This document shows positions 16,443-29,677 of a stretch of 64,000 bases of DNA, piece after piece. The notes under the pieces are model-generated. The model ran no database searches. It saw only the letters and a program-made list of their open reading frames with translations, and was not told where the DNA came from. Source of the DNA: Actinoplanes subtropicus (GTDB lineage Bacteria; Actinomycetota; Actinomycetes; Mycobacteriales; Micromonosporaceae). Location: the NCBI RefSeq assembly GCF_000721705.1, contig NZ_JOJL01000017.1, positions 165,892-229,891 on the forward strand, in the 5' to 3' direction. Made by a program: the position numbers and the translations under genes. How positions within the stretch are numbered: position 1 is the stretch's first letter; each line of letters starts with the position of its first letter.

Positions 16443-18125
16443 CTACAGCCCCTCGGCCACCGCGGCGGCGATCTTCAGCCAGGCGTCCTTGGTGTTGGCC
16501 GACAACTGGCCGTAGCGCAGCGGCTCGCCCGAGTCGATCAGCTTCTCGTACGGCGCCATCAGCACCGCCCTGGTCCGCGCCGCGAAGTGCCGCTGGATCG
16601 CCGGCAGGTCGATATCCTTGCGGGTCGGCGGCATGGTCACCACCGAGATGGCCTGCCGGACCAGCCGCTGGCGACCGCTCTGTTCGAGGTGGTCGAGCAT
16701 CCGGGCCGCGGTCTCGGCCGAGTCGTTCCGGGCCGACATGGTGATCACCAACTGGTCGGTGGCGTCGATGGCGGCCTGCCAGTTCTGCGCCCGTACGTTG
16801 TTGCCGGTGTCCACGAAGATCAGCTTGTAGAACCGGCTCACGATCTCGCGGATCTCGGCGAACGCGCCGGCGGTGAGCATCTCGCCGGACATCGCGGACT
16901 CGTCCGAGGCGAGCACGTCGAACATGCCCTCGCCCTGCGCCCGCACGTACTGCGAGAGGTCGCCGACCCGGCCGTGCGCGCCCCGGAACAGGTGCAGGTC
17001 GCGCATCATGTCCCGGACCGTACGGGCGTGGAAGTCCTGCTGGGCGCGCATGCCGAGGGTGCCCTGGGTCTCGTTGTTGTCCCAGGCCAGCACGTAGCCG
17101 CCGCGCTTCTGGCCGAACGTCATGGCCAGCAGCAGCACCGCCACGGTCTTGCCGGCGCCGCCCTTCGGGTTGACGACGGTCACCTGGCGCAGTCCGCCGA
17201 AGTTGCGGCGGACCATCTCGACGTCCTGCTTGTACTCCTGCTCGCGCTTGCCCGGGGCGAGCTTGACCAGGCCCAAAGCGGTCTTGTTGAGGATCGCGCG
17301 GGCGCCCATCGAGGCGGTCGGCTCGGCCGGCTTGGCCAGGCGGCGGCGGGCGAACTCCTCGGCCGTCGGGGTGCCGTCGGAGACCCAGGGCAGGTCTTGG
17401 AACGGGTCGACCGGCGGCGGGCCAGGGGGCTGCTGCTGCGGCGGGGCCTGCGGGTGCGCCTGCGGGTTCATGGTCGGCGGGTACGGGCCCGGCGGCGGCG
17501 GTGGCGGCCCCTGCTGCTGTACCGGTGGCGGAGGGGGCGGCATCGGAGCGCCCGGGCGGTAGATCGCGCCGTTGGCCGGCTCGGGCGCCGGGGAGTGCTG
17601 AGCCGGGGCCGGACCCGGAGCCGGGATCGGCGGGGGTGGAGGCGGCGGGGGCTGCTGCACGGGGCGGATCGCCTGGGGGACCGAAACGGAGGCGCTCGCG
17701 CGCGCGGGCGGCGGCTGTGACCAGGGCGAATCGGGGGCGGCCTGGACCGGCTCGGCCGGGCGCTCGCCCGAGGTGGGCGCGGCGGGCGGCTGCTCGGCCG
17801 GGCGCTCGAGATTCGGCCACGGCTGGGTGGGCGGGGGCGTCGGGGGCGCCATCGGCGGGCGCGGCGCCGGGATCTGGGTCACCGGCGCGGGGACCGCGGG
17901 CGGAGGCGGGGCGGGAACCGGGCGCTCCGGGCGATACACCGGCGGGCCGACCTGCGGGCCGGACACCGGGACGGGCGGCGGGGCCTGGTGCGGCGGGACC
18001 GGCACCGGCCGGCCGTGCACGGGCGCCTCGACCTCATCGGAGTCCCACAGGGGTTCCACGTCCCGGTCGGGAGGCGTGGGGTTCGTCCCTGGGACGTAGA
18101 CGCGGTCGGCGTGCTCGTCCTCCAC
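16443..18125 (-). CDS. MinD/ParA-like ATPase with long proline-rich N-terminus
   Basis: 560 residues from GTG (GGGGAGGA upstream). Residues about 1-255 are Pro-rich, low complexity and presumably disordered. Residues 300-560 are a SIMIBI ATPase with a deviant Walker A NPKGGAGKT, AWDNNETQGTL (switch I) and LIFVDTGNN (Walker B). The arrangement resembles the EspI-type and chromosome-partition-like ATPases of actinobacteria, some of which regulate ESX secretion, but no ESX genes are in view. A role in polar positioning or secretion control is inference. Confidence 0.85.
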   Translation of the reverse strand: MEDEHADRVYVPGTNPTPPDRDVEPLWDSDEVEAPVHGRPVPVPPHQAPPPVPVSGPQVGPPVYRPERPVPAPPPPAVPAPVTQIPAPRPPMAPPTPPPTQPWPNLERPAEQPPAAPTSGERPAEPVQAAPDSPWSQPPPARASASVSVPQAIRPVQQPPPPPPPPIPAPGPAPAQHSPAPEPANGAIYRPGAPMPPPPPPVQQQGPPPPPPGPYPPTMNPQAHPQAPPQQQPPGPPPVDPFQDLPWVSDGTPTAEEFARRRLAKPAEPTASMGARAILNKTALGLVKLAPGKREQEYKQDVEMVRRNFGGLRQVTVVNPKGGAGKTVAVLLLAMTFGQKRGGYVLAWDNNETQGTLGMRAQQDFHARTVRDMMRDLHLFRGAHGRVGDLSQYVRAQGEGMFDVLASDESAMSGEMLTAGAFAEIREIVSRFYKLIFVDTGNNVRAQNWQAAIDATDQLVITMSARNDSAETAARMLDHLEQSGRQRLVRQAISVVTMPPTRKDIDLPAIQRHFAARTRAVLMAPYEKLIDSGEPLRYGQLSANTKDAWLKIAAAVAEGL

Positions 18126-18185
18126 GGAAGGGTCCTCCCCGAACTGTCGTACTTCAGTACTACTTCTTCAGACTCGCACAGTAGG

Positions 18186-19132
18186 TCAGCTCCCGTACAC
18201 CGCCCAGGCGCCGGGCTCGGTCCACCAGGAACGCTTGCGGCTGGTCGACCCGCCGACCCCGTCGTCGAGGAACTGCACCTCGCCGTCGCGCGGCAGCACC
18301 GAGACCGCGCGACCGCGGGCGCGGCGGACCTCGACCTGCACCTTCGTCCCGCGGAAGCGCTGCTTGACGACCCTCGGCACGGCCACCGCCACCTCGACCC
18401 GGCCGTCGGTCGGGTCGCCGTCGGCCAGCAGGCGCAGGCCGTCGAACTCGGCGTAGCCGCCGCCGTTGCCGATCACGCAGGCCAGGATCGGGTCGTCGCC
18501 GTCGGAGAGAACCGCGTCGTCCACCTCGACCCGGCCGCGCCAGGGCACCGCGCGGCCGTCGTCGTCCGAGCCGCCGAGCAGGGCGCCGTCCAGGGTCACC
18601 GAGCCGCCGTCGTTGCGCAGCAGGTCGAGCCGCCGGACCCGGCCGGAGAGCACCGCCTCGGCCACGCCGCGCGGGGTGCGAGGCAGGCCGAGCTGGGCGG
18701 CGAGGTCGGTGGTGTTCGCCACATCGAGCGGCAGGAGTGCCACCGCGGGGAGATCGGGCACCGTGCGATCGGCCGCGAGGTCGGCCGGGCGTTTGCTGGG
18801 TGGCGGAGCGTACCGCCGAACCAGCCGTCGCAGGACGGCGCGCAACTGGCCGTCCACCGCGGTCGCGATGATCAGCCGGGTCTTCGAGTCGGGATCGGGC
18901 CAGGTCAGGCCGTCGGGGCGGGGTTCGCCGTCGAGGCGGGCCAGGGCCGCGTCGATCTCCGCGTCGGAGCCGGCGAGCACGGTCTCGACCCGGGCGCCCG
19001 CCTTGGTCAGCTCCTCGGCGCACTGCAGGACCGGGACCCGGGGCGTCGCGCACTCGTTCCCGCAACCGCCGCAGCCACCGCCGCACGAGTCGCCGGCGCC
19101 CTCGGCCAGGCTGAGGATGACGACGTCGTACA

Positions 19133-19133
<1 letters not shown>
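18186..19133 (-). CDS. Diacylglycerol-kinase-like protein with N-terminal cysteine cluster
   Basis: 315 residues. The middle reads LLPLDVANTTDLAAQLGLP followed by VRRLDLLRND, which parallels the lipid/NAD kinase 'LPLGTGNDLARxLGIP ... xxxDLxxV' region, and the C-terminal half has the expected beta-sandwich character. The usual GGDGT nucleotide loop is not obvious, so activity is doubtful. Residues 15-38 hold five cysteines (SCGGGCGGCGNECA ... LQC), which could bind a metal or Fe-S cluster. The start ATG overlaps the purA stop by one base (TGATG), so it is probably co-translated with purA. Confidence 0.6.
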
Positions 19134-20488
<1,355 letters not shown>

Positions 20489-20547
20489 TTACGCGACCGA
20501 CCTGCGGTGCGACGTGCGGAAGGAGGCCGCCGGTAGGATCGGCGCCC

Positions 20548-21789
20548 GTGCGCGTACTTCTGATCGGGTCCGGCGGGCGGGAACACGCTCTCGCCGTGGG
20601 CCTCGCCGCCGACCCGTCCGTGGATTTCCTCGCCGCGGCTCCCGGTAACCCGGGGATCGCGCAGGTCGCTTCGGTGTTCGAGGTGAACCCGGCCGATCCC
20701 GCGTCGGTGGCGGCGCTGGCCGTCGAACTGGCCGCCGACCTGGTCGTGGTGGGCCCGGAGGCGCCGCTGGTGGCCGGGGTGGCGGACGCGGTGCGGGCCA
20801 AGGGGATCGCGTGCTTCGGGCCGAGCGCCGCGGCGGCGCAGCTCGAGGGGTCGAAGGCGTTCGCGAAGGACGTGATGGCGGCGGCGGGGGTGCCGACCGC
20901 TCGGTCGTACGCGTGCACGTCCCTTGATCTTGTTGATCGTGCCCTGGCCGATCTCGGTGCGCCCTATGTCGTCAAGAACGACGGGCTCGCGGCCGGCAAG
21001 GGCGTGGTGGTCACCTCCGTTCTGGAGGACGCGCGCCAGCACGCCGCCGAATGCGGAAAAGTCGTGATTGAAGAGTATTTGTCGGGCCCGGAGGTGTCGC
21101 TCTTCGTGGTCACCGACGGGACGGCGGCCGTACCGCTGATGCCGGCGCAGGACTTCAAGCGCCTGGCCGACGGGGATGCGGGGCCGAACACGGGCGGGAT
21201 GGGGGCGTACGCGCCGCTGGACTGGGCGCCGGACGATCTGGTGCCGCGGGTGATGCGCGAGACGGTCGAGCCGACGCTGGCCGAGATGCGGTCCCGCGGT
21301 ATCCCGTTCGCCGGGCTGCTCTACGTCGGGCTCGCGCTCACCCCCGACGGGCCGAAGGTCATCGAGTTCAACGCCCGCTTCGGCGACCCGGAGACCCAGG
21401 TGGTGCTGGCGCTGCTGGCGACGCCGCTGGCCGGCCTGCTGCAGGCGGCGGCGACCGGGAAGCTGGCCGGGCACCCGCCGCTGCGCTGGCACGACGGCTC
21501 GGCCGTGACGGTCGTGGTGGCCAGCCAGAACTACCCGGGCACCCCGCGCACCGGCGACGTCATCACCGGCGCCGAGGTCCCGGGCGTGATCCACGCCGGC
21601 ACGGCCCGCCGCGAGGACGGCGCACTGGTGTCGGCGGGCGGCCGCGTACTGAGCGTGACGGCGGTCGGCCCGGATCTCGCGGCGGCGCGCGATGCCGCGT
21701 ACGCACTGGTGGACGGCGTCCGGCTGGAGGGCGGCCAGTACCGGACGGACATCGCCCTGAGCGCCGTCGAGGGCCGCATCACCTTCTGA
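20548..21789 (+). CDS. purD: Phosphoribosylamine-glycine ligase (GAR synthetase)
   Basis: 413 residues, ATP-grasp fold. It makes GAR from phosphoribosylamine and glycine, step 2 of purine synthesis. MRVLLIGSGGREHALAVGL is the N-domain; YVVKNDGLAAGKGVVV the ATP-grasp lysine/glycine loop; PNTGGMGAYAP and EFNARFGDPETQ the metal and ATP ligands. It starts at GTG. A hairpin follows the stop. Confidence 0.98.
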   Translation: MRVLLIGSGGREHALAVGLAADPSVDFLAAAPGNPGIAQVASVFEVNPADPASVAALAVELAADLVVVGPEAPLVAGVADAVRAKGIACFGPSAAAAQLEGSKAFAKDVMAAAGVPTARSYACTSLDLVDRALADLGAPYVVKNDGLAAGKGVVVTSVLEDARQHAAECGKVVIEEYLSGPEVSLFVVTDGTAAVPLMPAQDFKRLADGDAGPNTGGMGAYAPLDWAPDDLVPRVMRETVEPTLAEMRSRGIPFAGLLYVGLALTPDGPKVIEFNARFGDPETQVVLALLATPLAGLLQAAATGKLAGHPPLRWHDGSAVTVVVASQNYPGTPRTGDVITGAEVPGVIHAGTARREDGALVSAGGRVLSVTAVGPDLAAARDAAYALVDGVRLEGGQYRTDIALSAVEGRITF

Positions 21790-21795
21790 CGCGAA

Positions 21796-21820
21796 AGGGC
21801 CGTCCGATGTGGACGGCCCT
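21796..21820. terminator. Bidirectional terminator between purD and the SCP2-like gene
   Basis: Perfect ten-base stem AGGGCCGTCC / GGACGGCCCT with a five-base loop between two convergent genes. Confidence 0.8.
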
Positions 21821-21832
21821 GCGGCGTGCGTC

Positions 21833-22285
21833 TCAGGCCTTCGGGATGTCGAAGAGCTTGGCCACGTTGGCGGCCAGGCCCAGGTCGCCCTTGGCCTTGA
21901 TCTTGCCGGTCATGAACATCATCATCGGGTTGCCGTCGCCGGAGACGACCTTGAGGAACGTGAGCGCGTCCATGGTCATGGCGAGCTTCGGGTCGCGGGC
22001 CGGCTGGTTCGTGACCGTGCAGGCGCCGTTCTCGATCACGGTCTCGTAGGTGTCGGTGCCGCCGCCGGGGGCGCCCGAGATGATCCAGTGGATGACGGCC
22101 GTGGTGTTGCCGGCCTTCTCGGCGCGGAAGAGCGTAGGCATCCGGTTGAAGACCTCGTCGAGGATCTTCGAGCGCGAGTCGCCGGACATGACCTCGGCGA
22201 TCTGCGAATCCGGCGTCGACTTGACGAGCTGAGCGAACTCCTTCGGGCCGATCGAGGAGAGCGACTCGGGGTTGAAATCAGTCAT
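21833..22285 (-). CDS. SCP2 sterol-carrier-domain protein
   Basis: 150 residues with the SCP2-type layout: N-terminal helices (FAQLVKSTPDSQIAEVM), a beta sheet carrying AVIHWIISG and YETVIENGACTV, DPKLAMTMDALTFLKVVSG, and the closing MFMTGKIKAKGDLGLAANVAKLF. The DLGLA/MTGKIK end is characteristic. Bacterial SCP2 proteins bind hydrophobic ligands such as fatty acyl chains. It starts at ATG. Divergent from the HTH regulator gene. Confidence 0.88.
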   Translation of the reverse strand: MTDFNPESLSSIGPKEFAQLVKSTPDSQIAEVMSGDSRSKILDEVFNRMPTLFRAEKAGNTTAVIHWIISGAPGGGTDTYETVIENGACTVTNQPARDPKLAMTMDALTFLKVVSGDGNPMMMFMTGKIKAKGDLGLAANVAKLFDIPKA

Positions 22286-22416
22286 CGGTGGACCTTTCGG
22301 TATCTGCGCTGTACCTACTCGCCAGTAACCCTAGCGACAATGCCGCTTCTTCGTGCAGTGTGCCACTCCCAAATGAGTGTTGGACAGTCGGCACGCGGAT
22401 GCCTAGACTCCCCAAT

Positions 22417-22965
22417 ATGTCTTTGGGAGATGAGCACGAGGTGGAGGAGAAGGCCGCGCTGCGCGCCATGGCCCATCCGCTGCGCCTGCGGATGATGTCG
22501 CTGCTCACGGCCGCTCCGATGACCGCCGCCGAGGTCGCCCGCGAGCTCGGACTGACCCATGCGAACGCCAGCTACCACCTGCGCAACCTGCTCGCCGGCG
22601 GGCTGATCATTGTGGACGGCGAGGAAAAGATTCGCGGCGGCGTTGCCAAGCGTTATCGCTACGAGGCCGGCCAGGAGCGCGATCAGGGCAGCCACGGCCC
22701 GAGGTCCGACGAGCAGGTGCGGATCGAGTACGCGGCGGTGGCCCACGAGTTGATCCGCCGCACCCAGCACACGAGTTTCCCGGCCGGCCCCAAGCTGCTC
22801 GCCGACGCCGAGCTGTGGGTCGACCCGGAGCAGTGGGCGGCGCTGCGCAAACGGGTCAGCGACGCGTTGATCGAGCTGCACCGGATCGCCCAGCCGCCGC
22901 GTACGCCCGGCACGATCCGCACCAGCACCACGGCCGCTATGTTCCAGATGGGGGCTGGGGTATGA
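22417..22965 (+). CDS. Winged-helix transcriptional regulator (HTH_20/ArsR type)
   Basis: 182 residues from MSLGDEHEVEEK. KAALRAMAHPLRLRMMSLL, then AAEVARELGLTHANASYHLRNLLAGGLI, is a typical ArsR-like wHTH with a basic wing (RGGVAKRYRYEA). The C-terminal half is a helical domain (ELWVDPEQWAALRKRVSDAL), as in regulators of MFS exporters. No metal-binding cysteines. It precedes an MFS gene by 85 bp in the same direction and probably controls it. An upstream ATG at 22399 is possible. Confidence 0.85.
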   Translation: MSLGDEHEVEEKAALRAMAHPLRLRMMSLLTAAPMTAAEVARELGLTHANASYHLRNLLAGGLIIVDGEEKIRGGVAKRYRYEAGQERDQGSHGPRSDEQVRIEYAAVAHELIRRTQHTSFPAGPKLLADAELWVDPEQWAALRKRVSDALIELHRIAQPPRTPGTIRTSTTAAMFQMGAGV

Positions 22966-23050
22966 CCGCCTGCACCGAGCGGCACCTCCGCAAGTTGCCC
23001 GCCCAGGCCGGAGGCGAGGGCCAGAAGGGCATGCCAAAGGACGGCACAGC

Positions 23051-24295
23051 ATGAGTGCCCTGGCGCCACTGCGGCACCGCGGCTTCCGCTATCTCCTGGC
23101 CGGGCGCGCGGTCAACGCGCTCGGCAACGCGTTCGCCCCGATCGCGCTCGCGTTCGCCGTCCTCGACCTCACCGGCTCCGCCACCGACCTGGGCTTCGTG
23201 GTCGGCGCCCGGACGGTGGTCAACGTGGCGTTCGTGCTCTTCGGCGGCGTGCTGGCCGACCGGATGCCGAAGAGCGTGCTGATGGTCGGCTCGAGCGTCG
23301 CGGCGGCGCTCACCCAGGCCGCGGTGGCCGCGCTGGTGCTGACCCACACGGCGACGATTCCGCTGCTGATCGGCCTCGCGGCGGTCAACGGGATGGTCGC
23401 GGCGCTGGCCCAGCCGGCGAGCGCCTCGGTGTTGCCGCTGACCGTCCCGGCCGAGGTGTGGCAGCAGGCCAACGCGCTGGTGCGGATCTTCCTGAACGGG
23501 GCCGCGGTCCTCGGCGCGCCGGCGGCCGGCATCGTGGTGGCGGTCGTCGGCCCGGGCTGGGGCATCGCGGTGGACGCGGCCACGTTCGCGGTCTCGGCGC
23601 TTTGTTTCGCGGGTCTCGGCGCGGCGATCGGCGGCCGGCGGCCGGCGGCTCCGGAACGGCAGCACGTCCTCGCCGACCTGCGGGGCGGCTGGTCGGAGTT
23701 CCGCTCGCGGACGTGGCTGTGGGCGGTCGTGGCCGGTGCCGCCCTCGCCAACATGGCCTGGGGCGGTGGGTTCCTGGTGCTCGGGCCGGTCGTCGCGGAC
23801 GCGACCTTCGGACGGCGGGCCTGGGGCTTCGTGCTGGCCGCGCAGACCGTCGGGATGATCGTCGGCGGGCTGGTGGCGATGCGGTTGCGCGTACGCCGGC
23901 TGCTGTTCTTCGGCACGGTGTGCCTGCTGCCGTTCGCGATCCCGCTCTTCCTGCTCGGCAGCTATCCGCACGTGTGGCTGCTGATCGCCGGCGGGCTGGT
24001 GGCCGGGCTGGGGCTGGAGCAGTTCAGCGTCGCGTGGGACACCACGATGCAGGAGCATGTGCCGCCGGAGAAGCTGGCCCGCGTCTACTCGTACGACATG
24101 GTCGGGTCTTTTGTCGCTCTTCCGATCGGCGAGATGACGGCCGGCCCGATCGCGCACGCGGCCGGGGCCGGGGCGACGCTGATCGGCGCCGGCGCCCTGC
24201 TGGTGCTGTCGGTCGTCGGCATGCTGAGCAGCAGGGATGTCCGCACGTTGCGCCATGGGCTGCCCGCGAGGGCCGTGGAAGAATCGTTCGCGTGA
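23051..24295 (+). CDS. Major facilitator superfamily exporter
   Basis: 414 residues with about 12 hydrophobic segments. After helix 2 comes GGVLADRMPKSVLMVG, the MFS loop 2-3 motif (GxLaDrxxrkxxl). LRHRGFRYLLAGRAVNALGN is the standard N-terminus of the actinobacterial drug-efflux-like subfamily. Likely a proton-coupled exporter; the substrate is unknown. AAGGA precedes the ATG. Its stop overlaps the purB start (GTGA), which ties a transporter and its regulator to a housekeeping purine gene. Confidence 0.9.
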   Translation: MSALAPLRHRGFRYLLAGRAVNALGNAFAPIALAFAVLDLTGSATDLGFVVGARTVVNVAFVLFGGVLADRMPKSVLMVGSSVAAALTQAAVAALVLTHTATIPLLIGLAAVNGMVAALAQPASASVLPLTVPAEVWQQANALVRIFLNGAAVLGAPAAGIVVAVVGPGWGIAVDAATFAVSALCFAGLGAAIGGRRPAAPERQHVLADLRGGWSEFRSRTWLWAVVAGAALANMAWGGGFLVLGPVVADATFGRRAWGFVLAAQTVGMIVGGLVAMRLRVRRLLFFGTVCLLPFAIPLFLLGSYPHVWLLIAGGLVAGLGLEQFSVAWDTTMQEHVPPEKLARVYSYDMVGSFVALPIGEMTAGPIAHAAGAGATLIGAGALLVLSVVGMLSSRDVRTLRHGLPARAVEESFA

Positions 24296-25713
24296 CGATC
24301 CCGAACGTGCTGGCCGCCCGATACGCCTCCGCCGAGCTCACCGCCCTCTGGTCCCCGGAGGAGAAGATCCGGATGGAGCGGCGGCTCTGGCTCGCCGTGC
24401 TGCGTGCCCAGCGTGATCTCGGCGTCGCGGTGCCGGAGGGCGCGATCGAGGCGTACGAGGCGGTGCTCGACCGGGTCGACCTGGCCTCGATCGCGGCCCG
24501 TGAGCGGGTCACCCGGCACGACGTGAAGGCGCGGATCGAGGAGTTCAGCGCGCTCGCCGGCTTCGAGCAGATCCACAAGGGCATGACGTCGCGCGACCTC
24601 ACGGAAAACGTGGAGCAGCTGCAGATCCGGGCGTCGCTCGAGCTGATCCGCGAGCGCATCGTCGCGACGCTCGCCCGCCTCACCGAGCGCGCGGTGGAGT
24701 ATTCGGATCTTGTGCTGACCGGCCGGTCGCACAACGTTGCGGCGCAGGCCACCACGCTCGGCAAGCGGTTCGCCTCGGCGGCGGAAGAGCTGCTGATCGC
24801 GTACGAGCGGCTGGACGACCTGATCGGGCGCTACCCGCTGCGCGGCATCAAGGGCCCGGTCGGCACCGCCGCCGACCAGCTCGACCTGCTCGACGGCGAC
24901 TTCGAGGCGCTCGCCACGCTGGAGCAGCGGGTCGCCGGCCACCTCGGCTTCAACCGGGTGCTGGGCAGTGTCGGCCAGGTCTACCCGCGCTCGCTCGACT
25001 TCGACGTGGTCGCGGCGCTCGCCCAGGTCGTCGCCGGTCCGTCGTCGCTGGCCACCACGATCCGGCTGATGGTCGGGCAGGAGCTGGTCACCGAGGGTTT
25101 CAAGCCGGGCCAGGTCGGCTCGTCGGCGATGCCGCACAAGATGAACACGCGCTCGTCCGAGCGGGTCAACGGGCTCGCCGTGATCGTCCGCGGTTACCTG
25201 TCGATGGTCGGCGAGCTGGCCGGCGACCAGTGGAACGAGGGCGACGTCTCCTGCTCGGTGGTGCGCCGGGTGGCGCTGCCCGACGCGTTCTTCGCGACCG
25301 ACGGCCTGTTCCAGACCTTCCTCACCGTGCTCGACGAGTTCGGCGCCTACCCCGCGGTGATCGCCCGGGAGCTCGACCGGTTCCTGCCGTTCCTGGCAAC
25401 TACCAAAATCCTGGTCGCGGCCGTACGAAAGGGAGTCGGGCGGGAAACGGCCCACGAGGTGATCAGGGAACACGCCGTGGCGGTCGCCCTCGCCATGCGG
25501 GAGAAGGGGGTAGCGGTCAACGACCTCTTCGACCGGCTGGCCGGCGACGACCGGCTGCGGCTGACCCGGGCCGAGGTCGACACCCTGGTGGCCGACCGGG
25601 CGGCCTTCGTCGGCGCGGCGCCCTCGCAGGTGCGGGCGGTGGCCGACCGGGTGGCGACGATCGTGGCGGCCCACCCCGGCGCCAGGCACTACGCGCCCGC
25701 GCCCATCCTCTGA
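24292..25713 (+). CDS. purB: Adenylosuccinate lyase
   Basis: 473 residues from GTG. It catalyses two fumarate eliminations: SAICAR to AICAR, and adenylosuccinate to AMP. GSSAMPHKMNTRSSERV is the fumarase/aspartase superfamily signature with the catalytic serine loop; TSRDLTENVEQ and GRSHNVAAQATTLGKR hold active-site residues. The start is set by the GTGA overlap with the MFS gene; the longer upstream frame is a shadow of that gene. Confidence 0.97.
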   Translation: MTIPNVLAARYASAELTALWSPEEKIRMERRLWLAVLRAQRDLGVAVPEGAIEAYEAVLDRVDLASIAARERVTRHDVKARIEEFSALAGFEQIHKGMTSRDLTENVEQLQIRASLELIRERIVATLARLTERAVEYSDLVLTGRSHNVAAQATTLGKRFASAAEELLIAYERLDDLIGRYPLRGIKGPVGTAADQLDLLDGDFEALATLEQRVAGHLGFNRVLGSVGQVYPRSLDFDVVAALAQVVAGPSSLATTIRLMVGQELVTEGFKPGQVGSSAMPHKMNTRSSERVNGLAVIVRGYLSMVGELAGDQWNEGDVSCSVVRRVALPDAFFATDGLFQTFLTVLDEFGAYPAVIARELDRFLPFLATTKILVAAVRKGVGRETAHEVIREHAVAVALAMREKGVAVNDLFDRLAGDDRLRLTRAEVDTLVADRAAFVGAAPSQVRAVADRVATIVAAHPGARHYAPAPIL

Positions 25714-26078
25714 GTCGCGTTGCCTCTGAGTAACGCCGCCGAGGCGCGGCGGAGCTCGACCCTCACGTCGCGCCTCGACGGAAATCGCTCGAAGCCTCCG
25801 AACCGGCGACGGCTGGGGGCAGTCGCCGCCGGCCTTTCCGGAGATCGATGCGATGACCGTAAGCGGCCGCGCACACCTCGCCAACAACCCACCTCGCCCA
25901 TATCACCGTGTGATGGCCAGCATTTAGTTGAAGCTTTCATCGAACACGTGGTCGAGATCACCCCCGAGATTCCCTGCTCAGCGCCGTGAGCGTCGCCTCG
26001 CCGACACCGGCCGATGGGCCCTCTACGAGGCGCACAAGGTAGGCTGCCGGTGCTCACACCTATCAGTCAGGAGTGCCC
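25714..26078. other. Intergenic region before purSQL
   Basis: About 365 bp without a convincing gene. An 89-codon frame at 25720 is Arg/Pro/Ser-rich, lacks an RBS and is not believed. The stretch should contain the purSQL promoter. No riboswitch-like conserved fold was recognised by eye. Confidence 0.4.
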
Positions 26079-26333
26079 GTGGCTCGCGTCGTGGTCGACG
26101 TCATGCTGAAGCCGGAGATTCTTGATCCGCAGGGCCAGGCGGTGGCCAACGCGCTGCCTCGGCTCGGCGTCTCCGACGTCACGTCCGTCCGCATCGGCCG
26201 GCGGATCGAGATCGAGTTCGCCGGTGAGGCCGATCTCGAGCGCGCCCGCGAGATCGCGGACAAGTTGCTCGCCAACCCCGTGATCGAGGACTTCGCCGTC
26301 CGGCTCGACGCCGCCGCGGCGGAGGTTGCCTGA
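26079..26333 (+). CDS. purS: Phosphoribosylformylglycinamidine synthase subunit PurS
   Basis: 84 residues. [21 protein letters not shown] with a C-terminal [11 protein letters not shown] is diagnostic. PurS bridges PurL and PurQ in the three-part FGAM synthetase, supporting ammonia channelling. GTG 26079 is chosen because AGGAG (26069-26073) is five bases upstream; GTG 26073 overlaps that RBS. Confidence 0.96.
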   Translation: MARVVVDVMLKPEILDPQGQAVANALPRLGVSDVTSVRIGRRIEIEFAGEADLERAREIADKLLANPVIEDFAVRLDAAAAEVA

Positions 26334-26335
26334 CC

Positions 26336-27036
26336 ATGCGCATCGGTGTGGTCACCTTCCCCGGCTCGCTCGACGACGGGGACGCGGCCCGCGCCGCGCG
26401 CATCGCCGGCGCCGAGGCCGTCCGTCTCTGGCACGGCGATCCCGACCTGCACGGCGTCGACGCGGTGGTGCTGCCCGGCGGCTTCTCCTACGGCGACTAT
26501 CTGCGCTGCGGCGCGATCGCCCGGTTCGCCCCGGCCATGGAGTCGGTGATCGACGCGGCCCGCGGCGGCATGCCGGTGCTCGGCATCTGCAACGGCTTCC
26601 AGATTCTCTGCGAGGCGCACCTCCTTCCCGGCGCGCTGACCCGCAATCAGCACCTGCACTTCCGCAACCGCGACCAGTACCTGCGCGTCGAGTCCACTGA
26701 AACGGCCTGGACCAACGGCTTCACCCCGGGGCAGGAACTGCTGATCCCGGTCAAGAACGGCGAGGGCTGCTACGTCGCCGACGAACGGACGCTGGACGCG
26801 CTCGTGGCCGAGGGCCGGGTCGTCGCCCGCTACATCCGCGGCAACCCGAACGGCTCCCAGCGCGACATCGCCGCGATCACCAACGAGGCCGGCAACGTCG
26901 TCGGCATCATGCCGCACCCGGAACACGCCGTGGAGGCGCTGACCGGCCCGTCGCTGGACGGCCTCGGCTTCTTCACCTCCGTCCTGCGAGCCCTGGCCGG
27001 GGCAGCCGCGGGCGGACAGCACGCAGGGGGACAGTA

Positions 27037-27037
<1 letters not shown>
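26336..27037 (+). CDS. purQ: FGAM synthase glutaminase subunit PurQ
   Basis: 233 residues, class I glutamine amidotransferase. [12 protein letters not shown], the nucleophile loop [11 protein letters not shown] and the MPHPEHAVE His/Glu pair form the catalytic triad. It releases ammonia from glutamine for PurL. It starts two bases after the purS stop and shares one base with purL (TAATG), a tightly coupled operon. Confidence 0.98.
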
Positions 27038-29613
<2,576 letters not shown>

Positions 29614-29630
29614 GTTCCGGACATAGCAAT

Positions 29631-29659
29631 CGGCCCCGCGTCTGAAGGACGCGGGGCCG
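29631..29659. terminator. Bidirectional terminator after purL
   Basis: Perfect 12-base stem CGGCCCCGCGTC / GACGCGGGGCCG with loop TGAAG, followed by AATTGTTGG, between convergent genes. Confidence 0.85.
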
Positions 29660-29677
29660 AATTGTTGGTACCGGTTT

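Noticed and set aside
25720..25989. 89-codon frame before purS
   Set aside because: Arg/Ser/Pro-rich, no RBS, and probably covers the purSQL promoter.
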